Translations under genes and position numbers: made by a program | Shown: positions 1 through 11,860 of the stretch, piece by piece | Position numbering within the stretch: position 1 is the first letter of the stretch | How the letters are laid out: every line of letters begins with the position of its first letter | Notes under the pieces: model-generated | Told to the model about the DNA's origin: nothing | Seen by the model: only the letters and a program-made list of their open reading frames with translations | Databases searched by the model: none | DNA from: Hirudinaria manillensis | Lineage: Eukaryota; Annelida; Clitellata; Hirudinida; Hirudinidae | NCBI GenBank assembly: GCA_034509925.1 | Contig: CM067527.1 | Location: 6,549,501 to 6,613,500 of the forward strand | Reading direction: 5' to 3' | DNA: 64,000 bases

Positions 1-1205
1 CCAATGATGTTGAGCTTTGGTAACTTGGTGACATTGAATTCTAGAGCTACGTTTTTGACGTCCGATGTCGAAACTATGACTTCGCAGACTCCTATGTTCG
101 GAATGGGATCACCTGTTGCCGAAACATATCTTGTACTGGAAAAGTTTAGCCTGGGCTTTCCCCACTTTTTCCAAGTTTCGATTGCACAAAAATTGTCCCT
201 GGCTCCACTATCTAATTCAAAAACAAATTCTGAATGTGCAATTTGTAGCACCTGAGTCAGAGGTGTGTGGCTCGGAATTGTGTGGATTGAATTTACATGC
301 CTGTCTCTTTTGAACTTCTTTTTAAAACATGCCTTTTCAATGTGTCCAATGATTCCACAGAAATTACATTTAGCTTTAATATGTCTGCAGTCATTGGCGT
401 GGTGTCCTTTGTTTCCACATCTTGGACAAGTTCCTTTCGGGAATGTAAATTTTGAAAATTGCTGTCTTTGTTGTTGAGGTTTTCGTATTGGCTTGGAATC
501 TGCTTTGTCCGGTTTACTTTCTGTCTCTTTTGAAATTTTATTTACCAGTTCCCGATTGTCCTCTGGTGTGCCGTGTACTGTAGCTTTCGCAACTTTGGCA
601 GACTCTTCAACTTCCATAGCAATTTCAATTGCTCGATTGAATGTTAGTTCATCTTCTGGAACTTTGAACAACGCTTTGAGCACAGCCTCGTTGTCAACTG
701 AACACATGAATCTTGTTCTTAAAGCTTCATCTAGTGTGTCTTCTATACTAGGGAAGTCACATGTGGTGGCGGCATTTCGAATTTTCGCCGCGAGTTCCTG
801 AATTGTTTCATCTGGTTGTCTTTTTAGCTCAGTCCAAAATTTGAATCTCTCTCGAATCACAAATCTCTTGGGGTTGAAGTTATGCATCATCACCGCTTGG
901 ATTTCAGCAAAGTCCAATTTATTTACTTCGCACGGCGTTGGTTTTTGAGAAGCTGTTGTTTGCAAAAGTTTGTAAATAGAAGCGGACTGGTTTGTCAGAA
1001 ACACTTGCGTAATTTTCGATGCTGGAATTGAATTCGCTTCAATGAATGACTGGAAGCGGTTCATATAATCATTCCACAATTCTTTGCTAGGTTCGAAAGG
1101 AATAAAATTCGGAATGGTGTGGTGTGTAGCGTTTGTAGCTATTGAACGGACCAACAATTCCATTTGCTGTGTAAATGCTTCCAAGAACTTTGCAACGTCG
1201 GCCAT
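1..1205 (-). CDS. Gag-pol polyprotein of a Ty3/gypsy-like retrotransposon, N-terminal part
   Basis: On the minus strand an uninterrupted reading frame starts at the ATG at 1205 and stays open to the window edge (about 401 codons). Roughly the first 230 residues form a gag capsid-like region. Next come two CCHC zinc knuckles: CPRCGNKGHHANDC at about plus 365-430 and CNFCGIIGHIEKAC at about plus 320-365. Then comes an aspartic protease start with the active-site motif LDSGA. This gag, knuckle, protease order is typical of Ty3/gypsy elements in invertebrates. Reverse transcriptase and integrase would lie beyond the left edge. No stop or frameshift is visible, so this copy may be young. The exact clade was not resolved. 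Confidence 0.88.
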   Translation of the reverse strand, partial: MADVAKFLEAFTQQMELLVRSIATNATHHTIPNFIPFEPSKELWNDYMNRFQSFIEANSIPASKITQVFLTNQSASIYKLLQTTASQKPTPCEVNKLDFAEIQAVMMHNFNPKRFVIRERFKFWTELKRQPDETIQELAAKIRNAATTCDFPSIEDTLDEALRTRFMCSVDNEAVLKALFKVPEDELTFNRAIEIAMEVEESAKVAKATVHGTPEDNRELVNKISKETESKPDKADSKPIRKPQQQRQQFSKFTFPKGTCPRCGNKGHHANDCRHIKAKCNFCGIIGHIEKACFKKKFKRDRHVNSIHTIPSHTPLTQVLQIAHSEFVFELDSGARDNFCAIETWKKWGKPRLNFSSTRYVSATGDPIPNIGVCEVIVSTSDVKNVALEFNVTKLPKLNII

Positions 1206-1253
1206 TTTAGAAACTAAACAAATTTTGAACTTTCTTTTGTCGACTGCGCCAGT

Positions 1254-1600
1254 TGTTAAGTCTTTAGAAACGAAACATTACTCAACACGCAAAAACCAGA
1301 AACAACCAGAACGCAACAATTCTTTATTTGTTCTCCCAAACTTCGAAAGAACCCTCGCGCTCCAAAACTATCGCTCGATCCCCTCGCCCCGCCTACTCGC
1401 ACATCGTCACAACAAGGGTTTTCTGGGCCTTTTTAAAAGCAATGAGTTTTGTGATGAAATTAAATAAATTCCCTGTTTGTTAAAATAATGATTTCCGTTT
1501 GAGTTCCTCAATCAGTAGTCGTTCGTATCGGTGCTGCATGTGCCATTTCTGGACTAACTGTCTGAAATTCTGAATTATCAATAGCGACAATTAAGCACAA
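1254..1600 (-). repeat. Putative 5' LTR of the left-edge retrotransposon, with primer binding site
   Basis: Upstream of gag on the minus strand, a primer-binding-like sequence TGGCGCAGTCGAC lies at about plus 1240-1252. Two bases further out is a plausible LTR end (minus ...TTAACA, plus TGTTAA from 1254). Minus-strand AATAAA lies near 1323-1328 and a TATA-like TTTTAAAA near 1430-1438, as expected inside an LTR. The outer LTR boundary is not certain; a minus-strand TGTGC near 1598 is one candidate. The partner LTR is outside the window, so it cannot be confirmed by comparison. Confidence 0.55.
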
Positions 1601-2076
1601 TCAGCCACCCTTTTCACGTAAAAGCTTGCTTAGTGAGTCATCACTAAAAATTACCAAAAAATGTTTGTTAATTAAAATAATTAGAATTTAACTTTCACAA
1701 AATTGATGGGTCTTTGGTTGAACTCATTTTTCATTCGAGTTATTGCAAAATAATTAAATGATTATAATGCGTCTCAGGTGCATTGAGTCTTAAAAATCTA
1801 ATCTGAAGTAGAAATAAATAGCCAAGGTATGAGTAATAGTTATGCAAGCTGCTGATAAAAAAAAAACACAGAAAAACCCAAAGGTTCAATATGTCAGTTC
1901 ATGTTAGCTAACGCCTCAGTACCATCAAATTGTTTTAAATATTTATTCGGAGATATCTTGGTAAGATGTTTAACATTGTCTATATTGTTTAAAAATTTTC
2001 GCCACGTGGAAATCATTGTTTTACGTTAATAACGCCAATCTCAAATTGGTATTTTCTTGTGTAAGAGCGGGCTTGA
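1601..2076. other. Intergenic, AT-rich
   Basis: No coding signal was seen. The stretch holds A/T-rich sequence, including a run of A at about 1857-1866, between the retroelement and the first modular gene. Confidence 0.5.
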
Positions 2077-3750
2077 ATGAATATTTTGTCAAACAAAATG
2101 TCTCGCATCATGAAAATAAAATGCAATGACTTAGAATTTAATATGTTAGCAGAGTCCATACATAAATATTTTCAAACAATTATAGATACCATGGATCTAT
2201 TGGATTTCATTGGATTGGTATTTCCGGATAATCCAACTGATAAACTTGAAATAATGGTTGACGACTTGAGAAACTTGGGTTTGCATTGTGTGAAGGATTT
2301 AAAATATCTCGATAATAATACTTTCTCAGATCTTTGGAACTTCACTCGCCACGAATTTAATAAATTGATCGACTGGATTCCTAGAATTAAGTGAGTCACT
2401 AGATTTGTTCTTTTTATTAAGAGTCACCATCTAACACTGCAATGTATCTAGATAACCATATTAAATATAGTACTGTTTCGTCATGGACGTCTTAGACATT
2501 TGAACACCAACACCATTCTTAAATAATCATCAGTAATAACTTTCGGCTACATTTCGCTAAATATATGCTTAAATTGTAACGAATTCACACAAAACTATTT
2601 TATAATGTAACAAGTTATTATTGTAAACTGAGGGAATCTCGTGAACTAAATTCACCTGATACCTATAACACAATGTTCATAAACATTTAATAAATTATTC
2701 AATAAATTTTAAATTGCTCGTAAAACCAAAGCAAAGAAATTGAAAAACCTAATCGGATTAATAAGTCCATTAAAAACAAAAAAAAAGGATAATGGATGAA
2801 ATTATTGTCGATAAATGCCTTCACTTACAGATTCAGACAGTCTAGAGCACACTCTGAGAAAAATATTTTCTGGTACCTCCAGAGAGAGACTTAGAAAAAT
2901 TCAAGAAATCTTGGAAGAACAAGAAATTTATTTGAAAGAGGATGTTGCTATTGTAAATATTGCAGAATTGAAAAAGCAGGGTTCTCTTTCGGAGCCGGAA
3001 TTATCGAAAATTGAACAGTATCTTAAAAAAAGTAATAATTTTAACCAATTGTTAATTGGACTTGATATTGTAAATTCACGTTGTGTTTTTAAGCTTCAAC
3101 TTATTTTACTGGCGATAGTCTGAAATTAGATAAATACCGCAAAACAATGAAATTTTTAAATTTTACTTATGAAAATAATATGAATGCAGTTGATAAAGAT
3201 TTATATGATGAAATCAGAGAAAAAAGACAGATGGAAGAGAAGAAGAAGTTTATGGAGTTCGAATTGCAATTGAAATTAAAAGAACAACAATTTCAATCCT
3301 TAATAGAAGAAAAGAAGATTATATTAAATGAAGTTTCTGATTTGTCAAGAAAGAGTATGGAAATAAGAGAATCTGTTTCGGAAAATTCTTTCAACGTCGG
3401 CATTCTTAAACTCGGTTTTAACTTGTCTTATAAATCTAGTTGGTAGATATTCATAAATTTATTTTTAATAATTCTCCATTTTATATAGATATGTAAGCAC
3501 CACATTTCGATGTAATTTTAAACATATATATAAAATAGTAAACAAAAATACGGAATATAATATTTCCATTGTAAGACCAAATAATAATGCAGGTAGGAGA
3601 TGTCATAAATTAGTGTACGAAGGAAGGAACAGGGAAATTTTAATGTCATACATGCAGGAAAAAATGGAAAGGTTGAAATGTATTGATCAAAAACTGGATC
3701 ACATGGCAGCTATAAAGTTTGATGAGTCTTCAAATAAGGCCATTCAATGA
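2077..3750 (+). CDS. Modular SAM-like/coiled-coil protein, paralog A
   Basis: I do not recognise this family by name. Predicted exons are 2186-2390 (open upstream to an ATG at 2077, with another ATG at 2191), 2831-3031, 3190-3438 and 3593-3750. The first module (VFPDN, LGLHCVKDLKYLD, KLIDW) looks like a small helical SAM-like domain. The second (KIFSGTSRERL, KKQGSLSEPELSKIEQYL) is another helical module. The third is a charged coiled coil (RQMEEKKKFME, ending SDLSRKS). The last exon is short and helical (YMQEKMERLK, MAAIKFD) and ends in TGA. The last exons match paralog B at 5.4-7 kb in length (201 and 158 bases) and phase. The strong donor after the first exon (GTGAGT, phase 2) does not fit the phase-1 start of the exon at 2831, so that junction is unresolved. 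The middle module present in paralog B is absent. An adaptor or signalling role is only a guess. Confidence 0.6.
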
Positions 3751-5450
3751 TCCGAACCAAATTATCATTTTATTCAAGACTTTGAAAAACTTGCCCATGA
3801 TATATGATTATAAATGTTAAGCAAACTTTCAATTTAAGCTTTGAACTAAATATTTCAAGGGCTTTGTTTATAACATTTATTACCTAATATTTCTATTTCA
3901 GATTTCTTAGCATTTACAATTTAGCATTTTAAAACTCAGCTTCTAATTTTGTTGAATTCCTATAATTCTGGTGGTTTGAATCATTTGTTTAATGCCATTA
4001 GAAAAATATAATGCCAAAGTCGTATTAGATGAGAGAATTTGATGCCTTATGTAGAATAAATATTTACAAATCTTATAAAAATCTACTTTTGACAATACTT
4101 TAGACTTAGTCGTCATAATTCTTATAAAATCTGTAATTAATTTTCTTACTCAGCTCCAAGGTATCCACTGTTCCATAAATTATTTCTCAAAAGATTAAGA
4201 TCATGTCTAGGCATACCGTTTAATATGATGACGAAATTAAATTGCATAACCGAAGACAAGTAAATTAATAGTGCCTTTTTACTTAAGATATTAGAAATAA
4301 TATTAGACAGCCTACTATGAATAATACGTAAAATTGGCAAATTCATCAACCTTGGTACAAAATCATCCCAACATCGAGGCAAAAGTATTGAAAAAAATGG
4401 CGAATTTGGGCTTTTAAAAGATGCATAGATTCTGCTGAAAATTCAAAATTAAGCGAGGAAAATAATTGATATTTACCCCTAATGTATAAATACATTATGT
4501 CGATGGTTTAAGTAGGCCACAACTGTAAAATCTCATGATTGATCTAGCAAAGGAATGATTAGTGACCACCTTCGATTATAGACAATCATAATTATTTGCT
4601 TATAATTTCAAGAAATCTCGACTAACCAAATTTCATTTTGACATGCGTTGAAAATTCGGTCTGGAGTCATTCTTTACCTGTGTAAACTTAAACTGATTGG
4701 TTAAATGAAACTTCTAGGTAACATCGTTGTGTTGCATCCTTTTCCAGAATTATTATTATTATTATTATTATTAATTCAAGATACAACAATTACTATCGAT
4801 GGTTTGGGGTTTTTTTTATTTTTGAAAAGTTTCAATTGAAATTTATTTGTTAATATCAAAGCATTAATTTAACTCGTCCCAATTAAGTTGAATTAGATAA
4901 ATATTCCTCACAATATTGTTAACAAACAACTTTATAATTTATTACCATTTTTATTAATGATGTTATTATCAATATTTATCAATAAATTACTCTTGGTTTT
5001 TACATGCATGACATGAGTAATATTTGTAGCAAGCTGGTGATTAAAAATTCATTCGAATAACCGCAAACACATCAAGAAGTCGGTAAGGTGAGTACTCTCG
5101 CAACATCTTAAAGGTAAATTATGCAAGGAAATATTATAAATTATACAGTGACTGAATAAAACTGAATAAAATATTGAATTAAAAAATCTTTATAAACTTT
5201 TAAAATTTGCAAAGTTTGCGAAATTTCGTAAATGGTTTTAGGCTAAGATCAATTCAATTATATGATTTTTTTTTTATCAGATTATGGATGAAATGCTGTC
5301 ACCTCAGAATTTACTGATATAAAGTTTTTAATATAGTTATTTGTTTATTGACGGATTTATGCAGATTGAAATGTTCTGTAGTGTATAAATACTTAATCCA
5401 TATATATTCCATTTTATTTTGTAATAATAATAATATCTTGAATATTACAG
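3751..5450. other. Intergenic between the modular paralogs
   Basis: No exon with convincing splice sites was seen. A short (ATT)n microsatellite lies at about 4749-4773. The 78-codon minus frame at 4146-4382 shows no family features. Confidence 0.5.
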
Positions 5451-6954
5451 GTGTAATGGATGTAACAGATTATCTTAAAGTAGTGTTTCCAAATAAAGCA
5501 GACGAAAAATATGAAAAAAATGATAGCAGATTTGAAGGATCTGGGCATTGATTGTGTGAAAGATTTAAAATATTTCGATGAAGTGAATGCAAAACTTCAA
5601 AACTTTACCTGCATTGAAACCATGAAATTGATCGACTGGATAAAAAATCCTGGTTTAGTATCCTAAGGTAAGAAAGGTTTATCCATCTTAACTGTTCTTT
5701 CTTCTTCAGATCCTGAAGATTTGGACCTTCTTTTGATGAAAATATTTGACGGTATATCTTACAAGAGACTTCAAGAAGCAAAAAGTTATTTAAATGAACT
5801 TGAAATTTTTAATCGATGTGATTTCTTGACTTTCTCTATGGATAAATTCGACGATGGCTTTTTCTCAGAAGCTGAGTTAACAAAAGTTGAAAGATTCTTC
5901 GAAATATGTGAGACTTTAAATATTTTATTTTAATGGTTATATAATAATATAATAATCATGTCAGCATCGTAAAGGTTCGCACTGCCTTGAACTTTTAAAC
6001 ATTCACACATTTATTTTCTAAAGTGAAGCAGTGTGATTATTAAAATTGGACAAAAATATGAAACTGTTTATGCTTGAATTATTAATGACAAATGTTTTGA
6101 ATGACAGATTCTAACTCAGTGGATCAAATTCTTAAGAACATATTTTCGGGAACGCCTGAGCAAAGGCTAAACGAAATCAAAGAGATCTTGAAAGAAGAAC
6201 AGATTTATTCAGCAAAAGATATTTCGATTGTAAATACTCCTACCTTGAGAAAGCAAGGTTCACTTTCGATCCAGGAAATATTGAAAATTGAACAATACAT
6301 GAAAGAGAGTAATTACTAACCTCATTTTATATTTGTTTAAAACTTTTTAAATGTTTAATTAAATGACAATTACTCAATTAAAATAATTATTTCATCTTTT
6401 ACCACCACTTCGTAAATTATTGTAGAGATGATTTAAAACACATCTGCATCAGTTGCATTAATTACTTTTTGTCCAACTTGTTATATAACAGACAACAGAG
6501 AGGCATATGATGACTGTAGAGAAGAGTTGAAATTGGACAATATAAAAAAATCAATAGAATTGGATATGCGAAAAACATTTTATGAATCTAAATTAGAGGA
6601 GAAAAAGATGTTGTTGGATGATATTTCTGACTTAACAAGGAAAAGTACTCAAATGGTTGATCACGTTGTAGAGACCTCAAGTAGTTCACATTTTTTATTC
6701 GTTAGAGTTTCCCGCAAAAGATCTGGTTAGTGGGAAATATTTTCCTCGTTTTATGGCTGAAAAATTTATTTTTACAATGATTAATTGATTTAATAGTTAC
6801 CAGATACCAAATTCCGGCCTTTGATGGAGAGAGCAGGGTGCAATTGATGAACCTTATGCAAGAAAAAACTCTAAGAGTACAGGCAATAGATCAAGAATTA
6901 AGAGAAATGGCAGCCATTCAATTCAACGGGGCCGTAAATAATGCACTTAATTAG
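5451..6954 (+). CDS. Modular SAM-like/coiled-coil protein, paralog B
   Basis: This is a tandem paralog of the gene at 2.1-3.75 kb. Predicted exons are 5451-about 5661, 5710-5907, 6108-6308, 6492-6725 and 6797-6954; the inner ones are phase 1 on both sides. Module 1 carries MDVTDYLKVVFPNK and LGIDCVKDLKYFD. The second (DLDLLLMKIFDG) and third (KNIFSGTPEQRL, KQGSLSIQEILKIEQYM) are copies of one helical module. A coiled coil follows (LEEKKMLLDDISDLTRKS), then a short tail exon (LMQEKTLRVQAIDQELREMAAIQF) ending in TAG. In exon 1 a run of seven A at about 5514-5520 puts the second half of module 1 one base out of frame; six A would restore the match to paralog A. The donor of exon 1 is uncertain, because an in-frame TAA precedes the strongest GTAAGA. 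The gene is either damaged or affected by a homopolymer error. Confidence 0.58.
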
Positions 6955-8200
6955 TTTACATCAATTTCAGTCTTTTAAAAAATATTCATCAAGCTTGGGG
7001 TGACTTCATGGCTCTTTTTCAAAATTGACTTTAAGGTGTTGTAATATGTCCAGTATATTAGCTGATGATTTGCAATTATAAGCAAACATTTACTTATTTA
7101 TTGCTTTTTAATTGTTTTTCAACAACTTAATATTCTGAATTTTAATATTCTGAATCCATTTTAATAAAATCTACTAAAATTAATAAAAGTTACTGTCACT
7201 ATTCTTCCTAATAAACAATTCTTTATTGAATTCTAAAGGAAATATCATTGAGATGTGAAACTCAAAGAACAAGTACTTGTTCAATCAATTAACATATTTG
7301 GAATTTAAAATTCTGAGACTTGACATCATTACAATTATTAATAGCTAACGCTGTTGGAGTCCAGTTGGAGTGAAGACAATAGATTATTGCTGCATGATTT
7401 AGAATTGTAACTTTAGAAATATAACTACGTCGTCAATAGATTGCCGACCCCTGATCTACATCTTCATGAATATGTATTTCTCTAAATTCACAAAGTAAAA
7501 GTTTTTCAAACATAATGTTATATATTACAGCGTGCATTAGTTGTTGTAGTCTTTACGATTTTTGACTTATTTACAATTAATTAATATTTATTAGGCTTAC
7601 AAGCCATCATCTGACCAGTTATAACAGACTCCCGTGGAAAAACGTCTGATGAAAAGCAGGTCAAACTCAAGTAAGAAAAAATCAAATAAAGGTGCCTTCA
7701 GGTTTTCGGTACCTCGCGAGAAGCAAAAACATAAAAAAAAAACTTTATTTTCTCCTTTTATTAAATATATAATTGCAATAAAATCAAACGATCTCATTCC
7801 GCTTTAGTGCGCTTTGGAATTTCAAACAATTTAAGCAGCACCTGTTAAATAACGAATGAACGCAAATGAAATTTAACAAATAATATTATAATTATATATT
7901 AATATAAGTTATATATATAAATATACATTTCAATGACAACATTAAAACTTGTTAAACGTAACATTATTAACCATTGTTAACAGTGCCGGACCAAACAGCA
8001 TCTCAATAAAGACAGAAGCATTGAAGTACGAATGAAGAGTATATAGATCTGAGTGCCAGCTCACAAAAGTCTGGTATTTAAAACAAACTAATATTCATTA
8101 AAATATATTAAGTAAATCTCTTCATTTACTATATTGAAATGGTTTATTAGACCATAATGATTACAGTTTAAATCAAGAATTAATCTTTCTCAAAGCCAGT
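6955..8200. other. Intergenic, AT-rich
   Basis: Nothing beyond AT-rich sequence was found. The 66-codon minus frame at 7597-7797 has no recognisable features. Confidence 0.5.
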
Positions 8201-8486
8201 TCATTTTGCTTTTGTCTCAAAATGTTCACGCAATTTAGTTTTGAAATGTGGCAAACGTGTTTGTTTTCCTTCAATTGTTTTTGAAGTTTCAAAATCACTC
8301 CAGTTAATAAAAATAAATGTTGTCCAATCGATTCCACCAAACTTATTTGATTTCTGCGTTTTTTGAGTTTTATTTATTAAATGAATTAATCCATCTGTTG
8401 AACAAAATAAAACACTAGGTCATCCATATTTATCAATCCCATAATTTAAATTTTTCAATTAAATTAGGCAATAAATTTCCAACCAT
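8201..8486 (-). pseudogene. Decayed coding fragment, unknown family
   Basis: Read on the minus strand, a protein-like stretch can be followed across frame breaks and stops. It begins with MVGNLLPNLIEKFK, has a broken middle, and continues with STDGLIHLINKTQK, FGGIDWTTFIFINWSDFE and KQTRLPHFKTKLREHF before a TGA at 8203. The composition looks like real protein, but at least two lesions interrupt it and no splice sites rescue it. I could not name the family. A transposon remnant is the simplest guess. Confidence 0.35.
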
Positions 8487-9535
8487 TATTTCCATATTTT
8501 ATTCATTTTAAATAGACATTATAATTGATATTATCATTTTTTAAAATATATTACGAAGTAATGCAGCATCATTATTAACATTAAATGTTGGTGACGGATC
8601 CGGGCTGGAGTGCACCAACGTCATATTTTTATTTCTCTTCACAATTTTGCAAAGTTTTCCTTCTCCTTCACTGTTGACTGGCAATGAAATTCACAAACAC
8701 CTGTCGAGTTTATTTCATACGTAAGTAAGATGTCGCCCATTGAGTTAAAACTGAGCAGGAGAGTTCTTTTAATAAGAAATAATCTATTTAATGTTCTGAA
8801 GATATTCTTCATATTTTAATTTATACGTAACAATTAAAGCATGAATTAAACTGCAAATTTAAAAAAAAAATCAAAACAAAATGTGACCCAAACATATTTT
8901 CCAAATTAATATCTTTGTGCCGAAAGATTCAAAATTGAATCATAAAAAATATAAAGTCAAAGTTGAGGAGTTGTCGATTATTCATTAAGACTGAACTTTA
9001 ACTTGAACCTGGCCGAGAAATATCAACGTTAGGAGTGCAACCCGATTAAAATTCAAACATTTTAGTGAAGCTCGATTTTTGAAGCATTGTGTTGATGTGG
9101 CTTTTATGGGACTTTCTTATTAATTCTAAACGTGTATTCTTTTCTTTCTTTCTTTTTTTTTGCTTCGAATTGTACCAGAAACAATCAATACTAAATTGAT
9201 AAGTCAACAGAAGTTAAATTAACGGTTAGACTCTGCGCATCTTGCTGGCTAAAAATAATAGATTTGTCATTTATGATCATCTATTTCCTTAATGTGGTTG
9301 TCTGCACGTCCTGTCCTTCGTAAAGGTCACTTAAGTTTATATATGGTGATTGCAACAGGCCATTTGATAAGCTAGAAATTACTTTCCTATGTGCAGGAAC
9401 TCTAGAGTTGCAAGTTCAAAGCAAGTATTTTAATTCGTTCCGACTTCTTTCTATAATTTTCTGATCTTAAATAATGCTAAAATGAATTCTGTAATTACTT
9501 TGAATTTTGAAGACAATTTAAAACAATATTTCAGA
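8487..9535. other. Intergenic upstream of the charged repeat gene
   Basis: No gene was seen. The stretch is AT-rich with a T-rich patch near 9139-9165. Confidence 0.5.
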
Positions 9536-10580
9536 ATGAATTTGAAATTGCATCTGTTCGTTTTGCTAGCGGCTGTGCTTATTTCTCGCTGTAAGTACAA
9601 TTTAAAGTGATTGTTGTGGGACTATGTATTTCCTCAGTTGACAAAAATCAATTGAAATTTTAGCGGTGCAATATCCTGCAGAGGATACTGGCGATGGACA
9701 CAAAGGTGGTGAAACCAAAGATGGTGGACCCAAAGATGGTGAACCCAAAGATGGTGAACCCAAAGATGGTGAACACAAAGATGGCGAAAAGAAGGATGAT
9801 GAACCAAAGCTAAGCGAGAAGAAAGACGGCGAACAAAAGGATGAAGAAAAGAAAGATGAGGAGCCAAAGAAAGATGGTGAGCATAAAGAAGGCGAAAAAA
9901 AAGATGGTGACAAGAAAGATGGCGAACAAAAGGATGGAGAAAAGAAAGATGAGGAGCCAAAGAAAGATGGTGAGCACAAAGAAGGCGAAAAAAAAGATGG
10001 TGACAAGAAAGATGGCGAACAAAAGGATGGAGAAAAGAAAGATGAGGAGCCAAAGAAAGATGGTGAGCACAAAGAAGGCGAAAAAAAAGATGGTGAAGAT
10101 AAAGATGGTGACAAGAAAGATGGGGAACATAAGGACGGAGAAAAGAAAGATGAGGAGCCAAAGAAAGATGGTGAACCAAAGCTAAGCGAGAAGAAAGACG
10201 GCGAACAAAAGGATGAAGAAAAGAAAGATGAGGAGCCAAAGAAAGATGGTGAGCACAAAGAAGGCGAAAAAAAAGATGGTGAAGATAAAGATGGTGACAA
10301 GAAAGATGGGGAACATAAGGACGGAGAAAAGAAAGATGAGGAGCCAAAGAAAGATGGTGAGCATAAAGAAGGCGAAAAAAAAGATGGTGAAGATAAAGAT
10401 GGTGACAAGAAAGATGGCGAACATAAAGAAGGTGAACACAAAGATGGTGAAGAAAAAGATGGAGGCAAGAAAGATGGCGAACAAAAGGATGGTGAACACA
10501 AAAGTGGTGAACAAAAGGATGGTGAAAAGAAAGAAGGTGATCACAAAGAACATAAAGATACTGAAAAGAAAATTGATTAA
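9536..10580 (+). CDS. Secreted, highly charged KDGE-repeat protein
   Basis: Exon 1 (9536-9590) encodes a signal peptide, MNLKLHLFVLLAAVLISR, and ends at the donor GTAAGT in phase 1. Exon 2 (9664-10580, acceptor TTTTAG) encodes about 305 residues made almost only of K, D, E, G, H, P and Q. The basic unit is 4-6 residues such as KKDGE, HKDGE or QKDGE. A longer unit of about 31 residues (KKDEEPKKDGEHKEGE then KKDGDKKDGEQ) recurs at about 9850-10170 and again to 10420. There are no cysteines and no hydrophobic core, so the mature chain should be disordered. Function is unknown; ion or mineral binding, or a mucus or matrix filler role, would fit the composition but is inference. Near-identical DNA copies suggest expansion by slippage or unequal exchange. 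An exon further upstream is not excluded. Confidence 0.72.
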
Positions 10581-11860
10581 CACATACGGTTATTCAAGCC
10601 TTTCACACTCCACATGTTTTTATTATTGATTTGGAATTTTAATATATTAAACATCCATATTATTAACTTACAAACTTTAAATATTACAAATTTTTCTTGA
10701 TAAAAAATATAATCTTTTATTTTATTTTGTAAAGGAATATGAAATTCTAATAAAATTTCAAAAGACATATCATATTTGTTTATTGTTTTCAATAGCATCA
10801 AGCATAATCACTTAATAGTAACTCGATTAACGAAATGTAACATCACCTGTGACCTAAGGATGTCAGAGGGTTAGACACGTGTTTCTATCTCAACTTTAGT
10901 AAGAAGATTGATTCAGAAATTGTTGCGAAGTAAACTAAAAACATCAATAAAAAAAAAGTTATCAATTTAAGAATTAATTATCGTCTAAACGTAATAATGT
11001 GAACTACTCCATGATTATAGCTTTAAATATACTTCAATACCAGATTAAATTAGGGAGTTAACTTCTTTACATTCATGTCCTTTAGAGTTATTGTTCTTGT
11101 TGTTTAAAAAATTGTATAAGTCACATCTAGTGAGAGATGCCTCAGTTATTTGAGTTTACATGTTTGCATTATATATCTTATTTCCAGGGCCAGTCTGTCT
11201 AGCGGAAGCTTGCGCTTCCTTAATGCTGACCCTATGAGTTTATTTTTTATTTTAAGTTCATTTGTTTCATTGTGTTATGTACATAATTGTTTGTTTAATA
11301 TTGTACATGTTCAATTTGCTATTTGTTCTTTCAGTTGCTTTGATAACTTAATAGACTTATAAACTCAAAAAAAAATAAAATAACTTAAAATATATAAAAT
11401 ACAACTTAAACCTCTTAATTATGTTAATATCCATTGTGTTAATTTAGACATTTTGGCAATTAATATAATTTAAGCCTAGTTTTTTAATTAATTTTTATAA
11501 CGACTTTAATTTAATAATAATTTATGAAAATATGTTTGAAACTGGAAAATAAATTTTAATGGACTAATGATATTACATTGTAATAGCAAAAACTTCAAGA
11601 AACATCAAATGATTGTAGAAGCCAATAAAGATATAAGACAATCAAAATAAAAGAGTATCGTTAAGTAAACTTGAGTTGAACAATTTCAAATAGTCTCTTA
11701 TAATTATTTAGTTAACTTAAGTCATCCTAGGAAGACACCGCGCAATTCGACAAGAATTAATAAGTAGGCCTTAAGAATAACATGTGGATATCCACATTTA
11801 AAGTGATGGATTAGGAAAATTTCCTTTCCCTTTGTCGAACAGATGAATGTAATGATAAAC
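10581..11860. other. Intergenic, AT-rich
   Basis: No gene was identified. A small perfect hairpin, GGAAGC-TTGC-GCTTCC, lies at about 11202-11220. The 70-codon plus frame at 11150-11362 has no support. Confidence 0.45.

Noticed and set aside
9602-10501. 299-codon antisense ORF across the charged repeat gene
   Set aside because: It is a by-product of the GA-rich repeat, which has no stop on several frames. The plus frame has a signal peptide and splice sites.
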